A DNA stretch of 64,000 nt from Acheta domesticus (GCA_031308135.1 JAHLJT010003656.1:68900984-68964983); one strand, 5' to 3'. Counted from the first letter of the stretch, positions 47,623 to 61,126 are shown. The notes: a model not told the origin generated them from the sequence alone. Made by a program: numbers and translations.

Positions 47623-48577
47623 AGATACAAAATCTCAACACTGTTGGACATGAGACAATACGTCGGAATTGAGATTCAAGACGTATTGTATAACAGTTGA
47701 GTTGATATCAGTCAATCTCGTCTCCTAAGAACTTCCTCACAATATGGCAAGTGTCCAGTATCACAGGTTTCTGAATTTTTGATAGATAGCTTTCTAATTG
47801 AAGGATTTTCAAGTGTTTCTTTGTGCTTGTAGGAATTAGTCCTGTGGCCGAAATGATAATGGGCCTAATATAGATTTTCTTGACTTTCCACATTTTCTTT
47901 ACTTCATCTGCTAGATCCTTGTATTTGCTGATCTTGTTGCTATAGCTATTGTCGATATTGTGGGAGAGTGGAATGGCAATGTCAATCAGATGGACTTGTT
48001 TCATTTTATCTAGCAAGGTGATGTCGGGTCTATTGGCTGGTATGGTGAGATCAGTCCTTATTTCTCTATCCCAATAGAGTTTGAAATCGCTATTATCAAC
48101 TACTGGCGACGGTTCATATTTATAATAGGGTGATGCTGAAGCTGTGCCTCCTGCTAAATTTTGATAGATGATTTTTGCTACATTATTGTGTCTTTTGGTA
48201 TATTCTGTGTTTGCAAGTGTTCGGCAGGATTCTGTGATGTGTTCTATTGTTTCTGCTGTTTCATGACATTTTCGGCATTTATCATCTGAGATTGGTTCCT
48301 TGATTATGTATTTCCGGTAATTTCTAGTGGCTATTACTCTATCTTGGATCGCCTTCATGAATCCAGTTGTTTCGCCAAAGAGGTTTCCATTTTTGAGCCA
48401 GAGGCTTGTTGCATCCTTATCTATATTATCTTTGTCTAATTGATTCGGAAATGTACCATGCAATTCTTTTTGCTTCCAGTTCTTTTTCTGATCCTCTATT
48501 GATGTACTCTTTGGAGTGAATGTGGTAGCCTCTGATAGATGCAGTGGAGTTGCCTTTACATCGGCTTTACAAATGCC
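47622..48577 (-). mobile_element. R4/Dong-like LINE, 5'-truncated element B
   Basis: The 251-codon frame (48463-47708) can be extended upstream without stop to about 48570, where it meets the TAA tract. It retains the knuckle CRKCHETAETIEHITESC (C-x2-C-x8-H-x4-C), RHNNVAKIIYQ and the nuclease core RPDITLLDK ... LIDIAIPLSHN with catalytic Asp residues intact, and ends EFLGDEID-like (KFLGDEID) before a stop. Only the C-terminal part of the polyprotein is present, the usual outcome of incomplete target-primed reverse transcription. Confidence 0.8.
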
Positions 48578-48639
<62 letters not shown>

Positions 48640-48640
48640 T
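48578..48640. repeat. (TTA)n tract, about 21 units, between elements B and C
   Basis: A pure trinucleotide run, the longest TAA-type tract in the window. On the minus strand it is the 3' tail of element C and the immediate 5' neighbour of element B. Confidence 0.95.
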
Positions 48641-51435
48641 TATTTCACTCCTTTTTAATGGAGGCCAACATCTTACTCCGAGACTGTGTAGCCAAAGGAC
48701 ATAAGATTTCTGCATAACATCTTGCCCATCTACTCTCCCAGTATTCGTCGGACAATACTACAGGTGTCAAGATTACGGACTTCAGGAGGGATATGTACAC
48801 ATCACGGTGCAAGTCTAAGATGTCAATACTGCTGTTCAATATGTTCGGAATTTCACCTGTAGCGCCAATAACTACTGGTACCACTGTGACTTTTGCCATA
48901 CCCCACATTAATTTGATTTCATCTGCCAATGGTAGGTATTTATTAATTTTTTCCGTGTGTGTTTTCTTCAGATTGGCTGGTAAAGGGACTGCAATATCGA
49001 TGATGAAAGTTTTTCTTTCAGCCTTCAAAACCAGTACAATGTCCGGGATGTTGTTCGGGATTTGTTTATCCGTTTGTATTGGGCGGTTCCAGTAAAGTTG
49101 GCAACTTTCATCTTCTCTTATGGGTGGTGGTTCATAAGAATAGTACGGCGCCTGCTTCTCATCTCCAAAATACTTTTGCCTGAGAGCCTGGTGTATTATC
49201 TTGGCCACACGACTGTGCCTGGCAAGGTATTATATTGCGCTAAAACTGAGCATACAGAAATAATGTGATCGATCCCTTCCTCTTTTTGGCCACACATTCT
49301 GCAGTTGGCATTTTGTACGTTTTCACGCATGATGTACTTGCAGGAAGCTCTCGTTGCAATTACCTGATCTTGGATCGCCATTATGAAGCCTTCCGTTTCC
49401 GCAAACAGGTTACCAGTTTGCAGGTAAGCCAAAGAAGCTTACAGATTTATTTCAGTGCTTTCTAATGTGTTTCTGTAACGACCGTGGAGGGCTTTACTCC
49501 TCCATCTTTCTAGTTGTTCGTTTGCGGGGATCTTCGAGGAAGGATCATACATTAAGTCGGAGAGTTTCAGAGGTGTGGCTCTGCGATCTGTATTTATAAT
49601 TGCAGTCATCCACTCACTGGATTTTGCCTTCTGGAGGAAGTAGTCTCTAAGATTTTCTACTTGTCTATAATGCCTGGTCGTGACACTAGGAATACCTCTG
49701 CCGCCCTCTGTCCGGGGCATATGGAACTGTTCAATTGAACTATGTGGCTGGTGTGCTCTTGCTTTAGAAAATTCCTTCCTTGTTTTTATGTCAAGGTTCT
49801 TCAATTCGGTGTCGATCCATTTTAGATTCCAAAGGAATAAGTGAGTACTGAGGCTGCATATTGTTGACAGCTTTTGCTGTGTTGCGTGCACTCAACTCTG
49901 TCTTCAAGATGGCGTGCACTCTCTGTAGTTATTACCCACCATTTCCTTGGCAATTTGTCTTCAATCCCTTTAGACTGCAAATGTCCGAGATATTTGTAAT
50001 TCTCTTCCTCGGCCATTCCTTTGATAGTGCCTTGCTCTTTATGTACTTCATATCCAGGATGTTCAACCCATTCTCCTTTACTCATGCAGCTAATTCTGCA
50101 CTTGTCGAGGCCAAGTTTCATGTTCACGTCATTACTGAATTTTCCTACACAATCTAGGAGGCTGTAAAGATGACTTTTGTTTTCAGCATACACTTTCAAG
50201 TCATCCATATAAAAAAGGTGACTTACTTGTGCTCCTGATTGCTCCAGCTTAAATCCCCTCTCCTGACGATTTAGCATCGTTGTTAGTGGTTTCACAACAA
50301 GACAAAACCACAAAGGACTGAGAGCGTCACCTTGGAAGATACTTCTCTTGATTTTAATATTCCCAACGTGAACATCCGTTTTGCCAGTACTCAGTTGCAA
50401 GTTAGTACTCCAGTGATCCATTGCGTATCTCAGGAATCCCTTTACATGATTCTCAACCCCATAGATTTTCAACACTTCACTCAGCCACGTGTGTGGGACA
50501 CTGTCAAATGCTTTCTGATAGTCTATGTATGCGGTATACAATGAATCTTTTCTCTGTTTTACAGTGTTGGTAATGATGGAATCTACTATCAGTTGTTCCT
50601 TGCATCCTCGTGATCCCTTATGGCATCCCTTTTGTTCTTCATCCAATATTTTGTTGTTGTCTAGGTGTTGGTATATTTTGCTGCTTATGATGGATGTGAG
50701 CAGCTTGTACAATGTTGGGAGACATGAGATAGGGCGGTATTTTGCTGGATCATCTCTGTCTGTGTTCTCTTTGGGGAGTAGGTAGGTGATCCCTTCTGTC
50801 ATGAACGGAGGTATTGTCTGCGGGTCTTCCAATACACCAGTGTAACACTTGGCAAGATGTTTGTGGATTCCGGTGAATTTCTCTAACCATAAAGTTTGCA
50901 ATCCGTTGGGTCCTGGTGCCTTCCAGTTCAATTTTTTTGTCAGGGCCATTTTCACATCTTCTTCACTCATTTTCCAGTTTAACATTGTTTTCAGTCTGGA
51001 CATACGTTGCTTTTCAGTCCTCTGCCATTTTGCTTTTTTGTGTTCAACAGATTCACCCCACACATTTTGACAGAAATTTTGAAAGCGTCTTCGGGCTTGG
51101 GTGCGATGTCTGTTTCTATATTGGATGCTGTAGATCTTAGTTTCCTGAAAAAGTTCTTTTGGTTGTTTCTAAATTGGTTGTTGTCTTTATGACGTGCCTG
51201 AGTTTTTCGGTAACGTTTTAATCTCTTCGCACGGTGTCCAGTACCGTGTCCAGTCCAGTGTTCTCCTGCGTCTTCAGGCGTTCCAAGATAATTGCTCCGG
51301 ATCTCCTAACTTTAGATGAAGCATTCGATTTTGCGTATTGGGTCAGTATCCCAATATTCCTTCTGATCTGTTCAATCTTGGAACATAGTCTTCGCTCCCA
51401 TGGTGGAGTGTTGGGATTTTTCTTCCGTACTGTAG
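48641..51435 (-). mobile_element. R4/Dong-like LINE, element C
   Basis: The most complete of the three. The N-terminal linker is broken into frames between 51430 and 51063 (PPWERRLCSKIEQIRRNIG). The RT frame is 51063-49822 (413 codons) with YRPISCLPTLYKLLTSI, QKGCHKGSRGCKEQL, IDYQKAFDSVPHTWL, IFQGDALSPLWFCL and FYMDDLKVYA. A following frame has HQPHSSIEQFHMPRTEGGRG. The knuckle CRMCGQKEEGIDHIISVC lies in 49432-49196. The nuclease frame 49208-48645 has IPDIVLVLK ... FIIDIAVPLPAN with Asp intact. Frameshifts near 49850, 49435 and 49200 inactivate it. The 5' limit near 51430 is approximate. Confidence 0.8.
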
Positions 51436-51448
51436 TAGAAACTTTGTC

Positions 51449-51851
51449 TTATCCAGGTTTCAAAAAGAACAAGTTTTCATGCTTGCTGAGGCCTATCAAA
51501 ATGACCAATAGGTCCACATCCTCGCCAACTACAATCACAGCCTCATTAGTTGTAGCTAAGGACAAAGCTGTGTTGTTTTTCAGAGTGTCTGGCTCTTCCT
51601 TCGCTTGCTTGCACGACATTCCCGCTGAATAAAACAATCAGCACTGCTATTAATCGACTTTTGTTGTGATGATTAGCCAAAAATTTTTCTTTTGCCGTCG
51701 TTGTCACCCTTGTTTCGTCAAACAGAATGTCAGCTGAAGCAAGTTTTCTAGATATTTTAATTCGCTCTGCACTTTCTGTACCACCTTTCTCACCATCAGG
51801 TAGCCATAAAAAACAACCACAGGTTGCAATTGATATTTTGATATTACACAA
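51449..51851 (-). pseudogene. Broken repeat-type ORF with GEDVDLLV motif
   Basis: Two overlapping minus-strand frames together read SRKLASADILFDETRVTTTAKEKFLANHHNKSRLI and, after a frameshift near 51550, NEAVIVVGEDVDLLVILIGL ... ENLFFLKPG. The arrangement of alternating acidic residues in VVGEDVDLL recalls PIN/XPG-like nuclease folds and ORFs found in many arthropod repeats. The family is from memory and not confirmed, so no function is given. It ends where element C begins, suggesting that C inserted into or beside it. Confidence 0.45.
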
Positions 51852-52269
51852 TGAATGTAATTATCACAAACACAAGAAAATGATTAATTCGTACTCCAAG
51901 GATGCAATATGTCTATGCCATAATAATCCTCCGTCGATGACGTATTCAACTTGGCCTCTATTGAACTTGGATTCTGTGGTTTGAATGCTTTAAAGAGAGT
52001 TGACTTTGTTCCTTTTCTTAAACTATTGTCGAATAATGACGGAATATGGGCCTAAATCGTAGCCCAAACACCCTTAAAGCCGGTCATCCGTATTCTTAGC
52101 CCTGGTAATTCTTTGGAACAGAGCATGGATTTGGATTGGCAAGGGGTTGGATTGACAGTAATCAACTCGGAATATTTAATTTTGTAGTAATAATAGAATA
52201 TTTAATTATAGAGTTAGTGAGCGAGGGTAAGTGAGGTGACATTCTCATAGTAACATCCAAGTATTTTTT

Positions 52270-52760
52270 GCCTTTGGGTTCGACGCGCGATAGCGGCGCA
52301 ACTGTTTATCAGACAAGGAATCTCTAATTACCAAAATGTAGAAAATTGCATTATCTTTCATTTCATATAAGGTCAATATTTACGAAAAATGCGTAGTTTC
52401 TGAGCTACATTGCGATAAAATGGGATGAATCCCATTTTCACAATTTTCTTCATAAAAACACCAAAATTCTAGCTCTAGCGGGTAAATGGTACGAAGGAGA
52501 AAAAAACTCCTTCGGACATAAAAAGTAGGCAATTTTATCTTCTTTAATTTCATGTATGACCTATATTTACAAAAAGTGTTTTGAAAAAACTGAAAAATGT
52601 ATTTTTAACATGTTTTTGCGAAAAAAAACGTGTTTCCGGGCAAAATTTTTGTTGACAAACATGAATGTGTTTGTCAACAAAAATTGTCGTGTCCAGTCAC
52701 CCCAAAAACATATAGGACCCCAAAATCAAAACTACACCAAAACTTTCCTCTATTTTCTAC
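52270..52760. repeat. Repeat-like non-coding segment with two perfect hairpins
   Basis: A perfect 18-bp stem (52644-52661 and 52668-52685) with loop TGAATG, and an 8-bp stem CGAAGGAG/CTCCTTCG (52492-52514). Two similar stretches, one near 52340-52395 and one near 52530-52585, both read like ATCTT..TTTCATTTCAT..GACC/GTC-AATATTTAC, indicating an internal direct repeat of about 190 bp. Confidence 0.6.
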
Positions 52761-52894
52761 CATTTGACTAGACTAAAGGTGACATTAGCTCGTTTTCTGA
52801 GCAGGTATGGGGCATTGGTAGAACATGGCACGTTCAGATTAATTACATTCCTTGATCTATCCATTTTGCTCATTGGTTTTAAGTGAAGATTCGC

Positions 52895-53400
52895 AGGACG
52901 CAAGTTCGAGTTCACAGATCACACTTAACCCTCGGGTTGTTTCCTGCCATCCGTTACTGCGACCCATAGTGGCCTCGGGGCATCCCCCCGCAGGGCCCAG
53001 CAAGGGGTCCCTCCGATCGCCAGTCGGCATTACTAAACCCTACGGGATTTCACTGACTGCTGAAGACAGCCTCCTTCGCTGGCTAATGCAAGGTTCGGAC
53101 CTCCACTCCAATCAGTGGCCTGGTGTGCCAACCCAGTTTCTCTCCTGTACCCCCCTTGGGCCGACAACAGGAAGTCCAAAGGTTCATGACCCTTCCCTCT
53201 CTGCTTAGTTCCCACTCTCCTCAAAATGGAGTACTTCGTCGGACCCCTCACTTTCAACCTATTCAGCAAGGGAGACCCTACTGGTAGCTAGGCTACCACT
53301 GACATAGCTCTCAGGCTCATGGGGGTACTCAAGCTCCACCACCAACTGCAAGGTCGTGAACTTCCTAGGTGAAGTTACTGTTGTTGTTGTTATTACTCTT
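52895..53400 (+). repeat. Probable LINE 3' end with GTT/ATT tail
   Basis: Non-coding GC-richer sequence ending CTACCACTGACATAGCTCTC, then GGTCGTGAACTTCCTAGG and a tail GTTACTGTTGTTGTTGTTAT. A 3' microsatellite tail on the plus strand fits a 5'-truncated non-LTR retrotransposon. No RT sequence remains, so the family is unknown. Confidence 0.5.
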
Positions 53401-53409
53401 AACAAAGTA

Positions 53410-56400
53410 GGATTATGCATAAAATAATAGTTAATATAGAAATTTAAAAAATCACAACACTAATATATTTAAAATTATGAAATGAATGAAGAATTAAAAG
53501 TTTTTGATTAACTTTTTTTTCAAAATTATTTTTAATATGAAATTGATCAAAAAAGAGCTTTTATTTTCTTGAAATGAAAGAATTATAAATATATAAAGAT
53601 TTAAAAACATTTTATTTTTTATAATATCGAATTTTTACTAACACATTACAAATTATTTTTTGGGTGTATTTTTTAAATTTTATCTCAAGTCTCAACCAAT
53701 TTTTATTCTATCTCAAGTTTTCAGAGATTTTCGGAATCTGTTATCTTAAAGTTTAAATTTTATATTCTTTAAACTTTCTCTTTTTTTCACTCATACCATT
53801 CTTTGAACAGGCACAAGTATCCTGTAGATATTCAAAAAGTACAATCCATTGGGTTGTTTTTCTGTCATTGTTGATCTTTATCTAGTTTTAACCTTACATG
53901 AGTTGATAAATGACTGCTCTACACTTATGGTACATTTTATTTAAAAGAGAATAGAATTTCCAAGATTCAGGAGGAAGTAGCTGCTCACTTTGTCTATGCC
54001 CATGTACACTGTAACAATAAATTGAGAAAACAATGGTAATTATGAGTTGATGCCAGAGGAAGAGCAACAGTAGTTCAAAATATTGTATCTATGCTGCCTC
54101 ATCATTAGATAAGGAAATGCAAGATAATCCTATACCTATTTGCCAAATCAGGAGAATCATTACATTCCTTGCCCATGCAATTATGTCCAATGAAGCACTT
54201 CAAAATATTTTTGTATACATAATAATACCATTTCATGATGAATGTTATTGACATTGTTATAATATGTAATTCTGGAATGATTTTAGTAAAAACTAAATTA
54301 GATTTAAACTACAGAATTTGAAAATATTGGATGGATATATCCCCCCTACAGACATGCTTATGATTATGAAAGTGTAGCTTAAATACAATTCCGAAATTAA
54401 TCAGGTTCAGGAAGAGTGATTTGTAATGGTTTAGGAAGTTGTACAAATGGAATATGTAAGCATAAGGAAGGAATTGGATAACTATTAGTGAGGGAAAAAA
54501 AAGTCTTACTTAAGGGACCTAAAAAAAGCTAGAATATATTACTCACTGTACAATAAATTCAGATAAATTTTTATAACCATGTTTTAATTTGAAGTGTAAT
54601 TTTAAATAATTTGAAAATAAGAAACTACCAGTGTACCCATGTGTGAACTCTCTCATGCTATATCTCAACCACTAAATCTTTCCATTTCCATATTAAGGGG
54701 AAAAGTTGTTAATGAAGTGGGTTTTTTTGTTTAAAAAATATGTGAAGGTGATTTCAATGTACATACAAAACTAAATAAAAAACAATGCAATTGATTTTTG
54801 AAATGTTTTATTCAGTATTACAGACATGTTTTTGGAACAATTGATAACACTTCCTTAAAAGCAACTTTTTAAGCAATTATACAATCTTCCTTGACAGGTT
54901 GCTTTTTGCTTTCCTTGATAATAACAATAATGTTAGAAAAATGTTCTAGTCTTCAGAAAGCTATGAAAAGTTGTCCATGCAAAAATACAGGATTGGACAA
55001 GTACAACCCCTCTCTTTGCAATGTTTCAAATTGCATTGCAATGAAGAACTGGAAAGAGTTGAACTAGCAAAAACGTAATAGAACAGCTGCCTGAGTGTTG
55101 TGGGTTGCATTTGCCATTAATATTTAGTTGTGTATTTTTCAACAATCCTTTATATTTTTGAAGTTAGAGTGCAATTTGTCAAGTTTCTGTGAGAGTTTCT
55201 CTCTTTAGAGACCTCATTTACAAAGGTTGATTCCATGTGGGAGCTACAAAACTCATCTATACTACTGAAATGATACAGGAGAGGATTTTCAAAAAATTAT
55301 ACTTAAATTTGAGTGCAAGTTGTTAAGAGTTCAATTACTCATCATATATTTTTTAAAGCCTTTTTTAGGTCATTGTTGTAAAGCCTGTTTATTTATTAAT
55401 TATGCACTGGATCTTCCCCAAGTGACATGGTCATTAAAAACAATCTACAGTCATATTTCACATTCTGGAATAATCAAGGAAAACCTACCTGACCTCTTGA
55501 ATCAATAACTGCAAATGTCTGTAACTCTTCTCTAAAAGAAATAAAATTAAAGTGTTGTAAATTTCATTTTGTAACTCACTGAGTAATTATTTACTTTTTT
55601 AATGTTCATGTTCTTTCCATAAAATTCATGTATTTAATTTAACACAAAAATAATGTCTAATATAAGAAGTAAATTGGAAACATTTAGTTCTAATACAAGT
55701 GTAGACTTTCTGCACAGATTAATGTTTTTTATGTGTAAACATTTGGGAAGGTGGGCACTATCTACTGTAAATTGTGGTCCATCATGGAGCAAAGTTGAAG
55801 AAACTGTGCTCTACAACCTAATAAGCAAAGAGTGTTCATCTATCTCTTTGTTAACTCTATCTCTTTGTATGCAATTATAAGCAACCTGCAATGAGCTTTT
55901 GGATCAGATGAACGCATTTGTGTTTAAACTACTGTTTTGAATATAATTGTGTATATTACTATGTTCTTTATCAATTGAAGTTTTATTGACACTGAGACTT
56001 TGTTCTCAAAAGGTTTTACTAGCATTGCATTTTGTGATTTGCTTGTTATATTGTTATTAATTTTGCTGTGTATTTTAGGTTTTGAATTATTTTCATGAAC
56101 TCGAAAAGGAGTTGCAACTGTACTCAAAACACAGTGTTACAATTTTTAATGAAAATGAACATAAACATCCACAACCAACTTGTTTGTACATTAACTCTTC
56201 AAGACCTAAATATTTAAAATCATCTTTATTTATGACATGACAACTCTTAGTTTTTCACCAAGTGTGACAACTTCAGTGACAACTTTCAAAAAGAATGATA
56301 GTTTGATGATGAACTTCAATAATTGTTTTCTTTTGATATTAATTTTATCCTACGTCAAGTTTATTATTACTGGTAGTAAATTACACTATTTACATATGTG

Positions 56401-59400
56401 TGTATTTGAAGTGTCGAAAGATAAAATGACATGAAAGAACATTTACAAATCTTTCAGATTCCATATATTTTTTCATTTTGACCCCATAAATTTCTATTTT
56501 GATGTCTGCCCTCTTTTGCTTTAGGTAAATGAAATGATGATCCCTTTTGCATCAGATATGAAAACAGCTCTCTCTGCTAAACAGAAGAATAAGTTAAAAA
56601 ATTGATGGGTTTTTCAATTTAGTACAATTTAAAATAAAATATGCAAGTTTCTGAAATGAAAGCAAAAACTTGCTGCAAATTGTATTGTGTATTAAAAATT
56701 CTTTCAAATTAGTCTTGGTTTAAATGAGTGAGAATATATTATAGTAAACTCTCTTTATTTGGTCTGGAATACTACCATTACCTTGTGTCTTCACTACAAT
56801 ACTGATGATTTTACTTAAACTGTCTTACTTAATAGAGGAAATTTCTTCCATGCAACACAGATATTGTTAGGCACAACACACACCAAACTAATCATATACT
56901 TCACATTAGTTTTCATCCTCACCAGCACACCATCAGAAGTTCACTAATAACTCTTGATTAGTATTTTATGATGCTTTACCAGACAGAAACAAAACTTTGA
57001 AGTCATTTGACATTTTCAAATGCAGTCTTTTTTGTTGCATAGAAGTATTTTTCTTTCTATCTGTTTTGTTTGTTGAGATTATATTTGAAAAAAATAGTGT
57101 TCATTTCATTGAAATGACATTGCCATATTTGAAATTTTGACAATATAATGTTTTTTTATTGAATACAATTGTGGCAAAAAAGAAAGAGCCTGTAATAAAA
57201 ATAGAGAAGTGTATTTAAGTCTGTGACTCCCTTTCTGTTTGAGTCCATTTTCCCTTGATGATAGAGCAAATACTGAGATCGTCTTGCTTTTTAAACATTT
57301 TTGTTGACTTAGTGCTTGCCTATTTTCCCTCTTTATGCCTGTCTCTCTGTGCTGTACTAATAATATTATTAAAAACTATGTGGATTAAATGAAAAAGTTC
57401 CATAAAACTTATGCAGTGTACCTTAGTATTTGCTTCAAATGTTGAAGAGAAACCTTCAAAACATTAGATAAGATAATACATGCGTATAATAATCATACGA
57501 TTAACAATTATGCAATGTCTCAAGAATCAATTCATGCACAGTGTTTAAAATTACAATTGAGAGTTTTTACCAAAGAGAAGAAATTTTACAAAAGAGTTTT
57601 GGTGTGTTATTATTTAAAATTGCATGTGACATGAAAACTACTTTTATTACTTTCTTCTCTTTTGCTTACACCTTTGAAAGAAAAGAAGAAGAAAAAATAC
57701 ATTTAAAAACAGAAACTATCTATTCCATTAATCATTTTAAGATACTTCTTGATATTAAGAAATGTAATAAAATTCCTTGTCTTTCCACAATGATAATTGC
57801 AACATTTTGTAAGCTCAACACATGTTACAAGGTTCAAAGGGCTGCAAATGAATACCTCACTTGTTTTTTTACTAGAGTTAAAATGTTCATATAAAATTGT
57901 TTTGGAAGCAATCAAATCTTGCAGTAGAGACGGGCAGTAGTAGCCTTGTCTCTTTTTTTAATTCAAAATGATAAAAGTAAAATATCTTTAACACATTACA
58001 AATTTATTTAGATCCCTTGTTATTTTAGATTCAACTGAATTATTCCAAGTACCAAATTATTACTCTAAATTTTGAACAAATAATATTTTCTGAAGGTGTA
58101 ACAAGAATGATTGAACTATATGCCTGTAAAATCATCAAAGAAGAACTTAAAAACATAATTATTTGTAAGGCATACATATCTCATTTTTTATCATATTTTG
58201 CCAGACTGTTTCCAAAGCACTAACTTATTCTGAATTTTTTGAATTGACATTTATTAATTTTATTTATTAATTAATTTTTTAATATTTACCTTACTCACAT
58301 TTTTTATACATTATTGAATGTGGAAGTGCAATGGGTTCAAATTATTTCTGATGAAAATTTTTGAAAACTCTATGAAGTTTTCAGTTGAGCTCAAAATTTC
58401 TCATTTCCAGTAACACCCAAGTGACTTTTTCTGAAGAATAGCTCCAAATTTCTCACTGAAAATTTGCACATAGGACCATGTTTTGTTCATTTACAAATTT
58501 TTTTAAGTCATGTTTCAATTCCACTATTATGGGAGCAAAAAAAAGTGAAAAAAAACGCCTTTTAGATACCAGCTCGGAAGAAAGTGAGGCAATACCGAAA
58601 AGCTGATCTAGACAAAAGAAGAAAACTAATCAATGCAAAAAAGACTGTTCCATTCTGAAGCAACACTAGTTACTATAAATATTTCATTACAACTTTTATG
58701 CTTATTTTTATTATTAACATTTAGGTTGTTTTATTTTTTTATCTATGATGTTGGTAACTTTATATTTGTGTACCGTTTGTCATTTAATTAATAACTATTT
58801 TTCTCGTTTTCTTCCAATAAAATTGAAAATATTATTAATTTCTTCTTGTTATTGTGACTGTTGCTAGTGGCACTATGTTACTAATATTATTGTAATTTTT
58901 CAGTGTTAAAGACCATTCACGTTATATAAGTTTTTCTTAACTATAGTATCATTATGATTTTGAACCTCTTATCATATTAGTTTTGGTTTTCTCTTTTGTT
59001 CTTGGCTGTCAGCTACAATTCTGATGGGAGTTTTTCTGGGAATATTCTATTGTTGTTGTATTCTAAGGTAAAAAGCAATAATATTAATTCTTGTGTGTAA
59101 ACTAAAACTTGTTGTTCTCAAGTGCCATACAGTTTTTTTTAACCATTTTCAATATGCAAAACAAAGTCAAACGATCTAAATGATACAGCCACGGCTGGTA
59201 AGGGTTGTAGCTCAATCATATGATGGAAATATAAATGAGATATATGCTTTATAGCTCAGATTAAACCAGGAAGTCCTTTCAAGGCCCCAAGCTGGCAGGG
59301 AGAGGGTAATATTGTCATTGAATAGTGAGCTTCGTTGCAACTTAAATTTTTGATTTAGAAGTTCCCAATGGGATGACAGTGTCCCCCTCTCTTTTCAGCT

Positions 59401-60045
59401 CATCATGACCATGAAAGGAACTTTGTGTCTTAATCGAAGTATAGTATCTAATTCATCTGCTCTACTAGAAGCGCAAAATAATGGTAGCTGCAATCAGTTT
59501 TTCCGTGGTTCCAGATGCATCATATTTTTTCGAACTTTTTACTAAATGGTTTACATCTTTAAACATAACTGATAGAAAATATTTGCTAATCAGGTTTTAA
59601 GTTCAGTCTTCAAACATGTATCTTCACCTCCTAATTTACCGGCAAAACAAAACAAAGTTTTCTTCAAATCACATTCACATGTCCATGTATGTTTACTATG
59701 AAAAAACATTTTGAATTTTTCGATCCAATGCTGTTTTTTATGATTTTATATTTTCAATAACATTTTGAAGAAATAGAGTTGGTTTTGCAGGATTCTTATT
59801 ATCTATTTTTTCTTCAACAGGGCATTCAAAAGAAATTTTTAAAATTTTCTACTGAATTCTTGTCTAATACAGGGAAGTAAATATTTGACATTTCTACTCT
59901 TCCTTAACCCAAGGTTAAAAATTACATTAAAGTTCATACATAAATATGGCAAAGATCCTTACCTTGTTTTGAAAGATTTGTCACTTCCAGTTTACAGACA
60001 CTGGCACCAGGAGTGGTGAAGACAATAGCAATAATGAAACTAATC
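53410..60045. other. AT-rich stretch without recognisable gene
   Basis: About 6.6 kb with short open frames only (the longest, 57541-57894, encodes 117 aa with no domain, repeat or splice support). A weakly structured patch at 59180-59420 is slightly richer in GC. I find no exon pair, RNA gene or bordered element. Confidence 0.4.
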
Positions 60046-60050
60046 ACAAA

Positions 60051-61126
60051 CTAGTGGTGCTACAGAATGGCACAGACTTTCCTGTATTAGTTTTCTATTT
60101 CCTTTGGTCCCTGCTAGCTATTTCGATCTTGCCATATACTTTTTCCAGCTGCCAACTATCACTGCCCAAATTACTTTTTTTAAACATTTTCTTAATTTAT
60201 CGATTTCTTAATAGTAGAACAGAAATATTATTTTAAGAATATTAAAGAACAGTAAAACCTTGTCCTAAATGGCAATTTTCTTTGAAAAATTTGAAACCGT
60301 TTTTAAGAAAATGGCATTTAAGCGCTAGTAAAAATGCAAAATTTGAAGCTCTTTTTCACAGCAAATTTTTGAGTTTCAAAAAATTAACTTAAAGTAATTT
60401 TAAGCACTTTAACTGACAAATACAATAGTGTTTACAAATTGTTGGAAACATGCATATTAACAATGTGAAAGATCTTAAAAAAATTACATTTGTGTAATTT
60501 TTGAAAAAATATATAACAAAAAAAATAAACTTCATGTCATATTAAAAAGTGCAATTAGCACTATCCATTCTATAAGTTTAAAGAAACTAGTGGTGCTACA
60601 GAATGGCACAGATTTTCCCATATTAGTTTTCTATTTCCTTTGGTCTCGGCTAGCTATTCGGATTTGCCAGCATACCCTTGCCAGCTGCCATCTATCGTTG
60701 CCCAAACAACATTTTTTTGATATTTTCTTAATTTCTCCGGTTTGCTAATGGTAGAATGGAAATATTATTTTCAGAATATTGAAGAACAGTCAATCCTCAT
60801 TCTAAATGCCAATTTCCTTTGAAAAATTTGAAGCTGTTTTTAAGAAAATGGCGTCTAAGCGCTAGTTTTTTAAGCTCATTTTCACAGAAAAGTTTTAAGT
60901 TTTCAAAAACATCATTAAAAGTTATTTGAAGTACATCAGCTCACCAATTTTCAAATAGTATTTACAAATTGCTGGAAATGTGCCGGTGTGAGAGATATTT
61001 AAAAAAAATTACATTTGTGTAAGTTTTGAAAAAAAAAGTAAAAAAGGAAAAGAAAAGAAGAATAGAGCGCTATGGCGTTTATGTCATCTTATAGAGTACA
61101 TTTAGCACTATTCCTACCAAAAGTTT
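60051..61126. repeat. Tandem duplication, two units of about 536 bp
   Basis: CTAGTGGTGCTACAGAATGG starts at 60051 and again at 60587. Both units continue through ATTAGTTTTCTATTTCCTTT and later GAAAAATTTGAA..TTTTTAAGAAAATGGC, ending near AGTTTAAAGAAA. Substitutions and small indels are frequent. A partial third start (GTTTAAAGAAAAAATTTGGAGCC, near 61125) follows. This may be a short satellite or an old segmental duplication. Confidence 0.8.

Noticed and set aside
57541..57894. 117-codon plus-strand frame
   Set aside because: AT-rich composition, no domain and no neighbouring exon; length is within chance for such DNA.
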